This document shows, piece after piece, positions 41,019 to 50,581 of a DNA stretch of 64,000 bases. The notes beneath the pieces are model-generated. The model was not told where the DNA came from. It did no database searches and saw only the letters and a list, made by a program, of their open reading frames with translations. Location of the stretch: the NCBI RefSeq assembly GCF_000742135.1, contig NZ_KN046818.1, positions 3,787,447 through 3,851,446 of the forward strand, read 5' to 3'. Each line of letters begins with the position of its first letter. Position 1 is the stretch's first letter. Source of the DNA: Klebsiella pneumoniae (GTDB lineage: Bacteria > Pseudomonadota > Gammaproteobacteria > Enterobacterales > Enterobacteriaceae). A program made the translations under genes and the position numbers.

Positions 41019-42575
41019 TTGATCCCGGACGTATCACAGGCGCTGGCCTGGCTGGAAAAACATCCGCAGGCTCTGCAGGGTATTCAACGTGGTCTGGAGC
41101 GGGAAACGCTGCGCGTGAACGCAGACGGCACCCTTGCAACGACCGGTCACCCTCCGGCGTTAGGCTCAGCGCTAACGCATAAATGGATTACCACCGATTT
41201 TGCCGAAGCTTTACTTGAGTTCATTACGCCAGTAGATGGCGATATTGAGCATATGCTGACCTTTATGCGCGATGTCCATCGCTATACCGCGCGTCAGCTT
41301 GGCGACGAGCGGATGTGGCCGCTGAGTATGCCATGCTATATCGCCCCCGGTCAGGATATTGAGCTGGCGCAGTACGGCACCTCTAACGTGGGGCGCCTGA
41401 AAACGCTATATCGCGAGGGGCTGAAGAACCGCTATGGCGCGCTGATGCAGACTATCTCCGGCGTGCACTATAACTTCTCCCTACCGATGGCCTTCTGGCA
41501 GGCAAAATGTGGTGTGGAGGATGCCGAGAGTGGTAAAGAGGCCATTTCGGCGGGCTATTTCCGCTCAATTCGTAACTACTATCGCTTTGGCTGGGTGATC
41601 CCCTATCTGTTTGGCGCCTCGCCGGCGATTTGCTCCTCATTCCTGCAAGGCAAACCGACAACGCTGCCCTTTGAGGAAACGGGCAACGGCATGTATTACC
41701 TGCCGTATGCCACCTCGCTGCGCCTCAGCGACCTTGGTTATACCAATAAGTCGCAAAGCAATCTCGGAATTACGTTTAACGATCTGCACGAGTATGTGGC
41801 AGGATTGAAGCGGGCGATTAAAACGCCGTCGGAAGAGTACGCCAAAATCGGGCTGCAGAAAGACGGCAAGTATCTGCAGATCAACAGCAACATTCTGCAG
41901 ATTGAAAATGAACTTTATGCGCCGATCCGCCCGAAACGCGTCACCCGTCGGGGCGAAACCCCGTCCGATGCGCTGTTGCGCGGTGGTATTGAGTATATCG
42001 AAGTGCGTTCGCTGGATATCAATCCGTTCTCGCCGATCGGCGTTGACGCCCAGCAGGTGCGTTTCCTCGACCTGTTTATGGTCTGGTGCGCGCTGGCCGA
42101 CGCGCCGGAGATGAGCAGCGATGAGCTGCTGTGCACCCGCACCAACTGGAATCGGGTGATTCTGGAAGGGCGTAAGCCGGGCTTAACGCTGGGGATTGGC
42201 TGCGAAAGCGCGCAGTTCCCGCTGGCTCAGGTGGGCAAAGATCTGTTCCGCGATTTACGCCGCGTGGCGCAGACCCTGGACAGTATCCACGGTGGCCAGG
42301 CATATCAGCAGGTCTGCGACGAGCTGCTGGCCTGCTTTGACGATCCGGAATTAACCTTCTCAGCCCGCATTCTGCGTTCTATGATTGAAGAAGGCATTGG
42401 CGGTACCGGCCGTGCGCTTGCCGATCGTTACCGGACGCAGCTGCGCGAAGAGCCGCTGGAGATCCTGAGCGAAGACGATTTTATCGCCGAGCGCGACGCG
42501 TCGGTGGCGCGACAGAAGAAAGTGGAAGCTGAAGACAGCGAGCCGTTTGAGGCGCTGCTGGCGCGGCACGCGTAG
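41019..42575 (+). CDS. gshA: GshA, glutamate-cysteine ligase
   Basis: A 518-residue type I ligase that makes gamma-glutamylcysteine, the first step of glutathione synthesis. It starts with TTG at 41019, preceded by GGGAGG, as the E. coli gene does. The stretches [13 protein letters not shown] near residue 22 and SVVHYNF-like VHYNFSLP near residue 149 lie in the substrate region. It is followed by the micA/luxS intergenic region. Confidence 0.96.
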   Translation: MIPDVSQALAWLEKHPQALQGIQRGLERETLRVNADGTLATTGHPPALGSALTHKWITTDFAEALLEFITPVDGDIEHMLTFMRDVHRYTARQLGDERMWPLSMPCYIAPGQDIELAQYGTSNVGRLKTLYREGLKNRYGALMQTISGVHYNFSLPMAFWQAKCGVEDAESGKEAISAGYFRSIRNYYRFGWVIPYLFGASPAICSSFLQGKPTTLPFEETGNGMYYLPYATSLRLSDLGYTNKSQSNLGITFNDLHEYVAGLKRAIKTPSEEYAKIGLQKDGKYLQINSNILQIENELYAPIRPKRVTRRGETPSDALLRGGIEYIEVRSLDINPFSPIGVDAQQVRFLDLFMVWCALADAPEMSSDELLCTRTNWNRVILEGRKPGLTLGIGCESAQFPLAQVGKDLFRDLRRVAQTLDSIHGGQAYQQVCDELLACFDDPELTFSARILRSMIEEGIGGTGRALADRYRTQLREEPLEILSEDDFIAERDASVARQKKVEAEDSEPFEALLARHA

Positions 42576-42586
42576 CGCTGGAAAAG

Positions 42587-42661
42587 AAAAAGGCCACATC
42601 ACTGTGGCCAAACTTTCATCTCTGATTCAGGGATGATGATGATAATAAATGCGCGTCTTTC
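42587..42661 (-). ncRNA. micA: MicA small regulatory RNA
   Basis: The minus strand from 42661 begins GAAAGACGCGCATTTATTAT and ends with GGCCACA, GTGA, TGTGGCC and TTTTT, the same layout as E. coli MicA. The 5' part pairs with the ompA translation start with Hfq, lowering porin synthesis under envelope stress. It lies between gshA and luxS as in E. coli, antisense to the luxS leader. Length is about 75 nucleotides. Confidence 0.93.
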
Positions 42662-42667
42662 ATATAC

Positions 42668-42695
42668 TGAGACTCGCGGCTGAACAAAGAGTTCA
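42668..42695 (-). promoter_or_regulatory. SigmaE promoter of micA
   Basis: The minus strand has TGAACTC, 16 bases, then TCTCA, ending 6 bases before the MicA 5' end. This is close to the RpoE pattern GGAACTT-N16-TCTGA. Confidence 0.8.
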
Positions 42696-42731
42696 TTTTA
42701 TTTTAAAAAAATTCACTCCCGGAGGTGACGA

Positions 42732-43247
42732 ATGCCGTTGTTAGATAGTTTCACAGTCGACCATACCCGAATGGAAGCCCCAGCGGTGCGTGTCGCGAAG
42801 AAAATGAACACGCCGCATGGCGATGAAATCACCGTTTTCGATCTGCGCTTCTGCGTACCGAACCAGGAAGTGATGCCGGAACGCGGTATCCACACCCTGG
42901 AGCATCTGTTCGCGGGCTTTATGCGCGATCATCTGAACGGGAATGGCGTGGAAATTATCGACATTTCGCCAATGGGCTGCCGCACCGGCTTCTATATGAG
43001 CCTGATTGGTACGCCGGACGAGCAGCGCGTCGCTGACGCCTGGAAAGCGGCGATGGCCGATGTGCTGAAGGTGAAAGATCAGAACCAGATCCCGGAGCTC
43101 AACGTCTACCAGTGCGGGACTTACACCATGCACTCGCTGGAAGAGGCCCAGGACATCGCTCGCCATATCATTGAGCGCGATGTGCGCATCAACAGCAACG
43201 ACGAACTGGCGTTGCCGAAAGAAAAACTGCAGGAACTGCACATCTAG
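42732..43247 (+). CDS. luxS: LuxS, S-ribosylhomocysteine lyase
   Basis: A 171-residue metalloenzyme that splits S-ribosylhomocysteine to homocysteine and the precursor of autoinducer-2. The metal-binding HTLEH is at residues 54-58 and the catalytic cysteine in MGCRTG near residue 84. GGAGG precedes the start. The leader overlaps micA on the other strand. Confidence 0.97.
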   Translation: MPLLDSFTVDHTRMEAPAVRVAKKMNTPHGDEITVFDLRFCVPNQEVMPERGIHTLEHLFAGFMRDHLNGNGVEIIDISPMGCRTGFYMSLIGTPDEQRVADAWKAAMADVLKVKDQNQIPELNVYQCGTYTMHSLEEAQDIARHIIERDVRINSNDELALPKEKLQELHI

Positions 43248-43258
43248 TGCTTCCGCCA

Positions 43259-43288
43259 CGGCCCGACGCCTGTCGCCGGGCCGCTTTT
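43259..43288 (+). terminator. Terminator of luxS
   Basis: CGGCCCG and CGGGCCG pair around an 11-base loop, then CTTTTCT. It starts 12 bases after the luxS stop and ends 12 bases before the next gene. Confidence 0.8.
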
Positions 43289-43299
43289 CTGACGCCGCG

Positions 43300-44067
43300 A
43301 TGACGACGACGCTTTCCTTCTCCTTTCAGCACCGCCCTTTGGTGCCCTTTGCCCATGATTATGCCCACGGTGACCAGGAAGACTGGCATCAGCATGACTG
43401 CGCCCAGCTGCTGCATATACTAAGCGGCGTGGTGCGGGTCGCGACGCCGGTAGGCTACTGGGTGGTGCCGCCCGGGCGCGGCGTCTGGCTGCCGGCGGGA
43501 ACGCCGCACGCGCTACGCATGACCGGCAACGTGGCGGCGCGCACCCTGTTTATCGATCCGCTGGCGCGCGCCGATCTTCCGGCGGGCTGCCAGATCGTAC
43601 AGATCACGCCGCTGCTGCGGGAACTGATCGTGTCATCCCTGGCGCTGGCGGAACGCTATGCCCCCGCCAGCCGCGACGAAAGAATTTATGAACTGATCCT
43701 CGATGAGATCCGCGGGATGGCGATCCTGCCGTTTGGCCTGCCGGAGCCGCAAAGCGAAACGCTGCGTCGGCTGTGCCAGCAGGTACGCGAGGCGCCGGGC
43801 GAGGCCTGGAGCAGCGGCCAGGCGGCGAAGGCGTGCAGCATGAGCGAGCGAACCCTAAACCGCCATTTTCAGCAGCAGACTAGCCTGACGTGGAGCGAGT
43901 GGGTGCGCCGGGCGAAGCTAATGGAAGCGCTGGTGCGCCTGGCGCAGGGCCACTCCGTGCTGCGGGTGGCGCTGGAGCTGGGCTACGGTAGCCACAGCGC
44001 CTTCAGCGCCATGTTTCGTCGGGTGATGGGCGTCGCCCCCAGCGACTATTTTCGTCCCCCGGCCTGA
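43300..44067 (+). CDS. AraC-family transcriptional regulator with cupin sensor
   Basis: A 255-residue regulator. The N-terminal cupin includes DWHQHDCAQLLHILSG near residue 28, and the C-terminal pair of helix-turn-helix motifs (about 150-250) includes KACSMSERTLNRHF and ALELGYGSHSAFSAMFRR. ATG at 43300 starts the cupin cleanly; earlier codons lie inside luxS. It faces and overlaps the isopropylmalate synthase gene by 22 bases. The target is unknown, though the neighbour is the obvious candidate. E. coli lacks both genes here. Confidence 0.85.
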   Translation: MTTTLSFSFQHRPLVPFAHDYAHGDQEDWHQHDCAQLLHILSGVVRVATPVGYWVVPPGRGVWLPAGTPHALRMTGNVAARTLFIDPLARADLPAGCQIVQITPLLRELIVSSLALAERYAPASRDERIYELILDEIRGMAILPFGLPEPQSETLRRLCQQVREAPGEAWSSGQAAKACSMSERTLNRHFQQQTSLTWSEWVRRAKLMEALVRLAQGHSVLRVALELGYGSHSAFSAMFRRVMGVAPSDYFRPPA

Positions 44068-45722
44068 TCGGCGGCGCTGAGCGCATTGCACAGCGCCTGC
44101 AGCGAGGCGCGCGCCACGTCATTATCGATACCCACGCCCCAGTAGCTTTCTCCTTGCGGAAAAACGCAGCGGATATAGGCCACCGACCGGCTGTCGCTGC
44201 GCGCGCCGAGGGTATGCTCATGATAGTCCTTGATCATAAACGGCTGCCGAAACAGCGCGCTGAGCCCGCTGGCTGCGGCGGAGAGCAGGCCGTTGCCCTG
44301 GCCCTGCAGGCGTCGGGTTTCGCCGTGGTGACGCAGCGTTGCCTGCAGGGAAAGCTGGCCATCCTGCTGGCTGGCGCTCTGATAATCGAGCAGCGTCAGC
44401 GCCGGCTGCGCCTGCAGCCCGTAGCGCGTGCGGAACAGCTGCCACAGCGCATGGTGGGTCATCTCTTTGCCGTCGCTATCGGTGGCCTGCTGAACGTGCT
44501 GGCTGAAGTCCTGCTGCAGCCCGCGGGGCAGTTTCAGACCATGATTTTGTTCGATAAGCCAGGCGCTGCCGCTCTTCCCCGACTGGCTGTTGACGCGGAT
44601 CACCGCCTCATAGCTGCAGCCAATATCCTGCGGGTCAATGGGCAGGTAGGGCATCTGCCACGGATCGCCAGGCTGACGGGCATCAAACCCTTTTTTGATC
44701 GCATCCTGATGGGAGCCGGAGAAGGCGGTGTAAGCCAGACTTCCCGCCCACGGGTGGCGCGGGTGAACGGGGATCTGGTTGCAGTTTTCCACCACCTCCA
44801 CCACCCGGTTCATCTGCTCGAAGCGAAGCTCAGGGTCGATGCCCTGGCTGTAGAGGTTCATCGCCAAAGTCACCAGACAGACGTTGCCGGTGCGTTCGCC
44901 GTTGCCAAACAGGCAGCCTTCTACCCGATCGGCGCCGGCCATCACCGCCAGCTCGGCGCTGGCGACGCCGGTGCCGCGATCGTTATGCGGGTGCACGCTG
45001 ATGCAGACCTCGCTGCGGCGGGAGAAGTGGCGGCAAAAATACTCGATCTGATCGGCATAGACGTTGGGGGTGTTGACTTCCACCGTCGCCGGCAGATTGA
45101 CGATCATCGGTCGCTCGGCGCAGGGCTGCCAGACATCCGCCACCGCTTCGCAAATCTCAAGCGCAAACTCGGGCTCGGTGAAGCAGAAGGTTTCAGGCGA
45201 ATATTCATATTGCCAGCGGGTCTTCGGCTGCTGTTCGCACTGCTGACGGATAAGCCGGGTGGCGCGGGTCGCGAGGGCGATCACCTCGGCCTTGTCCATG
45301 CCGAAAACCAGCTCGCGGAACAGCGGCGCGGTGGCATTGTAGAGGTGGACGGTAGCCCGGCGGGCGCCGCGCAGCGCCTCAAAGGTGCGCAGGATCAGCG
45401 GGTCTCGCGCCTGGGTCAGCACCTGGATGGTGACATCCTCCGGGATGCGCTGTTCGTCAATCAGCTGGCGGACAAAGTTGAAATCGGTTTGTGAGGCGGA
45501 AGGGAAGGCGACTTCAATCTCTTTAAAGCCGCACTCCAGCAGCAGATCCCAGAACTGCAGTTTGCGGGCGCTGTCCATGGGCTCCGCCAGCGCCTGGTTG
45601 CCGTCGCGCAGGTCAGTCGAGAGCCAGCGCGGGGCGTGACTGATTTGCCGGTCTGGCCAGCGGCGGTCAGGCAGGGCGATCGGCGGATAGGGACGGTACT
45701 TTTCAGCAGGATGGCTCAGCAT
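44046..45722 (-). CDS. Long-form 2-isopropylmalate synthase (LeuA type 2)
   Basis: A 558-residue enzyme that condenses acetyl-CoA and 2-oxoisovalerate, the first step of leucine synthesis. It belongs to the long, yeast/actinobacterial class (TIGR00970-like) and not to the E. coli leuA class. The TIM-barrel starts near STDLRDGNQALAEPM (residue 35), with metal motif SVHPHNDRGT near residue 243 and GNGERTGN near residue 275; the C-terminal allosteric domain is about 430-558. AAGGAG precedes the ATG. It is a second, accessory enzyme if a normal leuABCD exists elsewhere. It might act on another 2-oxoacid. Confidence 0.88.
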   Translation of the reverse strand: MLSHPAEKYRPYPPIALPDRRWPDRQISHAPRWLSTDLRDGNQALAEPMDSARKLQFWDLLLECGFKEIEVAFPSASQTDFNFVRQLIDEQRIPEDVTIQVLTQARDPLILRTFEALRGARRATVHLYNATAPLFRELVFGMDKAEVIALATRATRLIRQQCEQQPKTRWQYEYSPETFCFTEPEFALEICEAVADVWQPCAERPMIVNLPATVEVNTPNVYADQIEYFCRHFSRRSEVCISVHPHNDRGTGVASAELAVMAGADRVEGCLFGNGERTGNVCLVTLAMNLYSQGIDPELRFEQMNRVVEVVENCNQIPVHPRHPWAGSLAYTAFSGSHQDAIKKGFDARQPGDPWQMPYLPIDPQDIGCSYEAVIRVNSQSGKSGSAWLIEQNHGLKLPRGLQQDFSQHVQQATDSDGKEMTHHALWQLFRTRYGLQAQPALTLLDYQSASQQDGQLSLQATLRHHGETRRLQGQGNGLLSAAASGLSALFRQPFMIKDYHEHTLGARSDSRSVAYIRCVFPQGESYWGVGIDNDVARASLQALCNALSAADQAGGRK

Positions 45723-45824
45723 AGTGTTCTCCTTAATGGTCAGCCTTTATCCTGCCCGAGCGCAGGGTGACGGGCTTTCGCAAACGAGACAGAAACTAGC
45801 GAGAACTGGACAACCTGACGCCGT

Positions 45825-45849
45825 AAAAAAGGGACCCGGAGGTCCCTTT
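45825..45849 (-). terminator. Terminator of emrB
   Basis: On the minus strand AAAGGGACC, loop TCCG, GGTCCCTTT followed by more T (six in a row at 45825-45830). It lies 10 bases after emrB and just upstream of the isopropylmalate synthase promoter region. Confidence 0.88.
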
Positions 45850-45858
45850 ATGTGAGGC

Positions 45859-47397
45859 TTAGTGCGCGCCGCCGCCGCCTCCGCCGGCGCTGAACGGTGG
45901 TCTGGCGAACCACACCAGCCCCAACAGCAGGATGAAAATAGCCGCAGAAATCCAGAAGATTTCGTTGGCGGAGATAATCAGCCCCTGGTTGGTTATCTGC
46001 TGCGCTATCCAGCCGGACGCCTGCTGCTGCGTCATTCCCATGCCCTGCAGCTGATCGTATATCTGCTGCGCGTTGGGGTTAAAGGGGGTCACCGATTCGG
46101 TGAGCTGCGCATGATGCAGCGCCTCGCGGTTGGTCCACAGGGTGGTGGTGATCGAGGTCCCGATGGAGCCGGCAAGGGTACGGGTGAAGTTCGACAGGCT
46201 CGACGCCGCCGCCAGCCGCTCCGGCGGCAGGCCGGAGAGGGTGATGGTGGTCAACGGCATGAAGAAGCAGGCCACCGCGAAGCCCTGGATAAACTGTGGC
46301 CACGCCGAGGCGCCAAAGTCCATCCCCGGTTCGAAGGTCCAGGCGCGCCAGTAGAAGCAGACCGCGTACATAATAAAGCTGAAGGTGACCAGCCGCCGCA
46401 TGTCGAGCTTATGCGCGAAGCGGCCGATAATCGGCGACAGAATGACCGGGATCACCCCCACCGGCGCCGACGCCAGGCCGGCCCAGGTCGCGGTGTAGCC
46501 GTAGACCTCCTGCAACAGCTGCGGCAGCAGCACGATGGCGCCGAAGTAGAGCATATAGGCCAGACTGATACAGAGGCAGCCGATGGTGAAGTTGCGCGAC
46601 TTAAATAGCGACAGATCGACAATCGGGTTATCGTCGGTTAGCTCCCAGACGATCAGGAAGCTTATCGCCACCACCGCCACGATGGTCAGAATGATAATCT
46701 CATTGGAGGAGAACCAGTCCAGCTCTTTACCCCGGTCCAGCATCACCTGCAGGCTACCGATACCGATGATCAGCAGCGCCAGACCGACGCCGTCGATCCG
46801 CCGCTGTTCGGTTTTGGTTTCCCGGTTGCGCAGGGTCTGCAGGGTCATCAGCACCACCGCCACGCCAATGGGCACGTTGATAAAGAAGATCCAGCCCCAG
46901 TGATAGTTATCGCTGATATAGCCGCCGAGGATCGGACCGCAGATGGGCGCGACAATCACCGTCATTGACCACAGCGCCAGAGCGATAGAGCGCTTCGCCG
47001 GGGGATAGTTGCTGAGCAGCAGACTTTGCGACAGCGGGATCAGCGGCCCGGCGACGATCCCCTGAATGACGCGGAAGAAAATCAGCATCGTCAGGCTGTT
47101 GGAGACGCCGCAGGCCCAGGAGGCAATGGCGAAGGCGGTGGTTGACCACAGGAACAGCTTCACCTCGCCGACGCGCTTGGCCAGCCAGCCGGTGATCGGG
47201 ATGGAGATGGCGTTAGCGACCCCGAACGAGGTGATGACCCAGGTCCCCTGGCTCAGCGACGAGCCAAGGTTGCCGGCAATGGTCGGGATCGCCACGTTGG
47301 CGATAGTGGAATCCAGCACCTGCATGAACGTCGCGAGCGACAGCGCAATGGTCATAATGACCAGCTGCGCGCCTTCCAGCGGTTTTTGCTGTTGCAT
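45859..47397 (-). CDS. emrB: EmrB, multidrug efflux MFS transporter
   Basis: A 512-residue, 14-helix DHA2-family proton antiporter that exports uncouplers and nalidixic-type compounds through EmrA and TolC. The start MQQQKPLEGAQL at 47397 gives the E. coli length, and the C-terminal tail is the characteristic poly-glycine GGGGGGAH. It lies 15 bases downstream of emrA. Confidence 0.95.
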   Translation of the reverse strand: MQQQKPLEGAQLVIMTIALSLATFMQVLDSTIANVAIPTIAGNLGSSLSQGTWVITSFGVANAISIPITGWLAKRVGEVKLFLWSTTAFAIASWACGVSNSLTMLIFFRVIQGIVAGPLIPLSQSLLLSNYPPAKRSIALALWSMTVIVAPICGPILGGYISDNYHWGWIFFINVPIGVAVVLMTLQTLRNRETKTEQRRIDGVGLALLIIGIGSLQVMLDRGKELDWFSSNEIIILTIVAVVAISFLIVWELTDDNPIVDLSLFKSRNFTIGCLCISLAYMLYFGAIVLLPQLLQEVYGYTATWAGLASAPVGVIPVILSPIIGRFAHKLDMRRLVTFSFIMYAVCFYWRAWTFEPGMDFGASAWPQFIQGFAVACFFMPLTTITLSGLPPERLAAASSLSNFTRTLAGSIGTSITTTLWTNREALHHAQLTESVTPFNPNAQQIYDQLQGMGMTQQQASGWIAQQITNQGLIISANEIFWISAAIFILLLGLVWFARPPFSAGGGGGGAH

Positions 47398-47412
47398 TAC
47401 ACTCACCCCGAA

Positions 47413-48585
47413 TTATCCGGCGTTGGCCTGAATGATCTCGTCTATCAGCTTATTAACCGGATCGAGAGCGATTTCGCGGGCATTGCTCTCGTAAACCGGG
47501 GAGCTCCGCACCTGGCTTGCCAGCATTTCACCATCGCGATCGGTGGTGTTGACTTCCACCAGCGTCGAGAGGCCGATGCGCAGCGGGTGTTCCGCTAGTT
47601 GTTTTTCATCCAGCTCGATACGAACCGGCAGACGCTGTACCACTTTGATCCAGTTGCCGGTAGCATTCTGCGCCGGCAGCAGAGAGAAGGCGCTGCCGGT
47701 GCCCATATCCAGACCGACCACTTTACCGGTGTATTTCACGTCATCGCCATAGATATCGCTGATCACGGTGGCCGGCTGGCCGATACGCATATGCGCCAGC
47801 TGAGTCTCTTTAAAGTTAGCATCGATCCACAGGTTGGTCGCCGGGACCACCGCCATCAGCGGCGTGGTGGTGCCAATCTGCGCGCCAGGCTGTACCGAGC
47901 GACGGGAAACGTAGCCGCTAATCGGGCTGACGATCTGCGTACGCTGCAGGGCCAGCCAGGCGTTACGCACTTCAGTGGCCGCCTGGAGCACCGCCGGCTG
48001 CTGTTCCAGCCTGGTGCCCAGCACGATCGCCTGGTTGGCGTTGTACTGCTGGATTGCCACGTCGAGTTCGGCCTGTGCGCTGGCGACGGTATCGCGGGCG
48101 TGCTGCAGCTCTTCGCGGCCAATGAGGTTCGCGGCGCCCAGCGGGATGCGGCGGTTCAGGTCAGCCTGCGCCTGGGCGAGGGCGGTTTTTTTGACGTCGA
48201 TATTTGCCTGCAGCTGCTTGCTGTTGATCATCTGCTGGCGGGTCTGACGGACGCTGGCGGCCAGTTGGGTCTTAGCCTTTTCAAACGCCTGTTGGGCATC
48301 GGTCCGATCGAGCGTGACCAGCGGATCGCCTTTCTGCACGTAGTCCGTGTTGTCAGCCCAGACTTTGGTCACGCTGCCCGCGACCTGAGCCATAATTTGT
48401 ACCTGATTCCCTGCTACGTAGGCATCGTCGGTCTCTTCGTAGTGACGCAGTACCAGAAACCAGTAAATCCCATATGCCACGGCAATAATAATGAAGAGCA
48501 ATGTCCGCAACAGAAGCGCGCCTTTACGCTTTCCTTTTTTGCTGCCTGGTTGCTGCGGGGTTTGGCTCTCCGCATTTGCACTCAT
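47413..48585 (-). CDS. emrA: EmrA, periplasmic adaptor of EmrAB-TolC
   Basis: A 390-residue membrane-fusion protein. One N-terminal membrane helix (about residues 25-45) precedes EETDDAYVAGN, the long alpha-hairpin coiled coil (about 100-205) and the beta-barrel domain. It bridges EmrB to the outer-membrane channel. The start MSANAES at 48585 matches E. coli. Confidence 0.95.
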   Translation of the reverse strand: MSANAESQTPQQPGSKKGKRKGALLLRTLLFIIIAVAYGIYWFLVLRHYEETDDAYVAGNQVQIMAQVAGSVTKVWADNTDYVQKGDPLVTLDRTDAQQAFEKAKTQLAASVRQTRQQMINSKQLQANIDVKKTALAQAQADLNRRIPLGAANLIGREELQHARDTVASAQAELDVAIQQYNANQAIVLGTRLEQQPAVLQAATEVRNAWLALQRTQIVSPISGYVSRRSVQPGAQIGTTTPLMAVVPATNLWIDANFKETQLAHMRIGQPATVISDIYGDDVKYTGKVVGLDMGTGSAFSLLPAQNATGNWIKVVQRLPVRIELDEKQLAEHPLRIGLSTLVEVNTTDRDGEMLASQVRSSPVYESNAREIALDPVNKLIDEIIQANAG

Positions 48586-48642
48586 GTTATTCTCCACGAT
48601 CTTATTATTTCACATCGGCTGAGCCGACCTGTTTATCAGAAA

Positions 48643-48664
48643 GGCCAGCAGAGATCTGCTGGCC
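48643..48664 (-). terminator. Hairpin between mprA and emrA, possible attenuator
   Basis: GGCCAGCAG and CTGCTGGCC form a perfect 9-base stem with a 4-base loop. On the minus strand it is followed by TTTCTG. It lies inside the mprA-emrAB operon, so it could reduce transcription of emrAB relative to mprA. Confidence 0.5.
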
Positions 48665-48710
48665 TGGCTGTTTTCCTTGCAACGTAAAAATGGGCTGAGC
48701 GACGCCGCCC

Positions 48711-49241
48711 TTAGCGTAGAGAGTCCGCTAGCACGCCTTCTTCTTCCATCTGATCAAGGCGGCTCAGGAGTTTACGGGTGATGTGTTCGAGCTGATCTTT
48801 TTCGCTGGTGCTAAGTGAAGACCACAGCTGATGCAGGCAGTTATGCTGCGGCGGCAGGACTTCACGCAAAAACTGATGGCCCTTTTCGGTCAGTTGCAGA
48901 TGCAAACAGCGACGATCGTTATCGCTCTCGCGGCGCTCAATCCAGCCGCGTTTTTCCAGTTCATCAGCGATACGGGTGGCGTTGGTACGTGACGAGCCCA
49001 GCGCACAGCTCAGCTCGGACGGCTGGATGCTGTGGTTTTCCTGTGACTCCAGCGTAATCAGCGCCATAAATAATGTCTCGTTAATTCCCTGCGCTTTGAG
49101 CATTTTATTGCGATTTTCCAGCAGCTTACCTTGCATATGCATGCAAAGACGAGTTAACAGGATCTCCTGAAACGGGAAATCTTCATGGCGGCTGGCGCGG
49201 AACTTGAGCATTTGCTCAATGGGAGTAAACGAACTATCCAT
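48711..49241 (-). CDS. mprA: MprA (EmrR), MarR-family repressor of emrAB
   Basis: A 176-residue MarR-type winged-helix repressor released by the drugs EmrAB exports. The DNA-binding part includes [22 protein letters not shown] near residues 75-96. It is first in the operon with emrAB, 125 bases upstream of emrA, and is separated from ygaH by 90 bases containing its promoter. Confidence 0.95.
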   Translation of the reverse strand: MDSSFTPIEQMLKFRASRHEDFPFQEILLTRLCMHMQGKLLENRNKMLKAQGINETLFMALITLESQENHSIQPSELSCALGSSRTNATRIADELEKRGWIERRESDNDRRCLHLQLTEKGHQFLREVLPPQHNCLHQLWSSLSTSEKDQLEHITRKLLSRLDQMEEEGVLADSLR

Positions 49242-49331
49242 TTGGGTATGACCTCATTAATTACAGCCGATATAATAACTATTGTGACAAATAAATCAAA
49301 TGAATTATTGACCAAAATTGATACGTAAAGC

Positions 49332-49667
49332 TTAGAGCCCGTTGGTGATTTTCCATGCCAGACCATAGGCAAACGCCGACAGCAGGGTCGGGACAATGAT
49401 GCTGCGGGTTTTCCAGAAGGCGGCCCCCAGCACCAGGAAGCCGGTCAGCGTCGGCGCCAGGCGATGGGCATCGGCGAGGATCTCCGGCACGCTGGAGACC
49501 ACCAACAGCGCGCAAATCGAGGCGATGCCAATGGTATCCAGCAGCACGCTGACCGGGCCGCGGCGGGCAGGACGGGCGTGGCCGGCGCGCAAACGCAGAG
49601 GAAGATAGCGAAAGAGATAGTTGACGCCGCCGACTATCACCCCGAGCAGAAGGACTTCACTGTTCAT
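49332..49667 (-). CDS. ygaH: YgaH, small subunit of the valine exporter
   Basis: A 111-residue AzlD-family membrane protein with about three to four helices. With YgaZ it exports L-valine in E. coli. It overlaps ygaZ by 11 bases. Confidence 0.92.
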   Translation of the reverse strand: MNSEVLLLGVIVGGVNYLFRYLPLRLRAGHARPARRGPVSVLLDTIGIASICALLVVSSVPEILADAHRLAPTLTGFLVLGAAFWKTRSIIVPTLLSAFAYGLAWKITNGL

Positions 49668-50403
49668 CCGGCATCCCCTTGAGCATGGCCTGAAGCAGCG
49701 CCGTCAGACACCCGCAGACAATTCCGGCGAGGATCGCCGCCGGAATGGAAAATAACAGAATGCCGCCCAGCGCGCCCGCCAGCGCCGCCGTGACGCAGAG
49801 TGACTGCTGACGCTGGAAAGAGGCCAGCAGGAAGCTCATAAACAGCGCCGGCAGCATAAAGCCGAGGGCGGCTTCCACCGCCGGATAATCCACCAGCAGG
49901 CCGTTGCCGGACCAGGCGCCGGCCAGCGTGCCGCACACCCACGATGCCCACGAGGTAAAAGCGAGACCGAGCATCCAGTTTTCGCTCCAGCGGCGGTTAT
50001 CGCGAACCAGCCTGGCGGTAGCGGCGGCGAAAACCTCATCGGTCAGGCCGAAGGCCCAGAGGGCGGTTTTCTTTTTATCCAGCGCTGAGCGAATGCGGCT
50101 GCGCAATGAGGGGCCATACAGCACGTGGCGGACATCCATCGCCATTACCGTCAGGGCGGCGACCCACAGCGAACTGCCGGCGGCCAACATGGCGGTGATC
50201 ACAAACTGGCTGGCGCCGGCGTAAATAATGCAGGAGAAGAACAGGCTTTCCAGCGGGGTGAAGCCCAGCCGGGTGGCATTGAGTCCGAAGGCGAATGCCA
50301 CCGGAAGGTAGCTGATGACGATGGGGAGACTGTCTTTGACGCCTTCGCCGACGGTGGCGACGCGTTCAGGTAAGGCACAGGTTAAGGGCGCGGGGTTTTC
50401 CAT
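49657..50403 (-). CDS. ygaZ: YgaZ, large subunit of the valine exporter
   Basis: A 248-residue AzlC-family permease. The stretches [11 protein letters not shown] near residue 31 and [12 protein letters not shown] near residue 94 are family hallmarks. Paired with YgaH. In E. coli a degraded gene (ygaY) lies between proX and ygaZ; here that gap is only 178 bases, and no remnant is recognisable apart from a REP-like hairpin. Confidence 0.92.
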   Translation of the reverse strand: MENPAPLTCALPERVATVGEGVKDSLPIVISYLPVAFAFGLNATRLGFTPLESLFFSCIIYAGASQFVITAMLAAGSSLWVAALTVMAMDVRHVLYGPSLRSRIRSALDKKKTALWAFGLTDEVFAAATARLVRDNRRWSENWMLGLAFTSWASWVCGTLAGAWSGNGLLVDYPAVEAALGFMLPALFMSFLLASFQRQQSLCVTAALAGALGGILLFSIPAAILAGIVCGCLTALLQAMLKGMPDEQ

Positions 50404-50547
50404 ATGAATAACTTATCGCTGGATCCATGTGAAGATGGCAATTTGACCGATGTCTCCACCTTAACAGAGCGCGATGCGCCTTAACACTATGGAAATTCCT
50501 GGAATCGCGTTTCTATGACCTGGCCACGAGAAAGGGGGCAAGGGGGC

Positions 50548-50572
50548 CGGATAAGGCGCTGGGCCTTATCCG
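50548..50572. repeat. Single REP-like hairpin between proX and ygaZ
   Basis: CGGATAAGG and CCTTATCCG pair around a 7-base loop. No T-run follows. It lies 9 bases beyond the proX stop and probably protects the 3' end of the proVWX message. Confidence 0.65.
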
Positions 50573-50581
50573 TGAGCGGGT

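Noticed and set aside
42591-42609. GGCCACA hairpin as a terminator for gshA
   Set aside because: The T-run is on the minus strand and the surrounding sequence matches MicA; it is the MicA terminator.
50404-50581. Remnant of ygaY
   Set aside because: The gap is only 178 bases and shows no recognisable MFS sequence.
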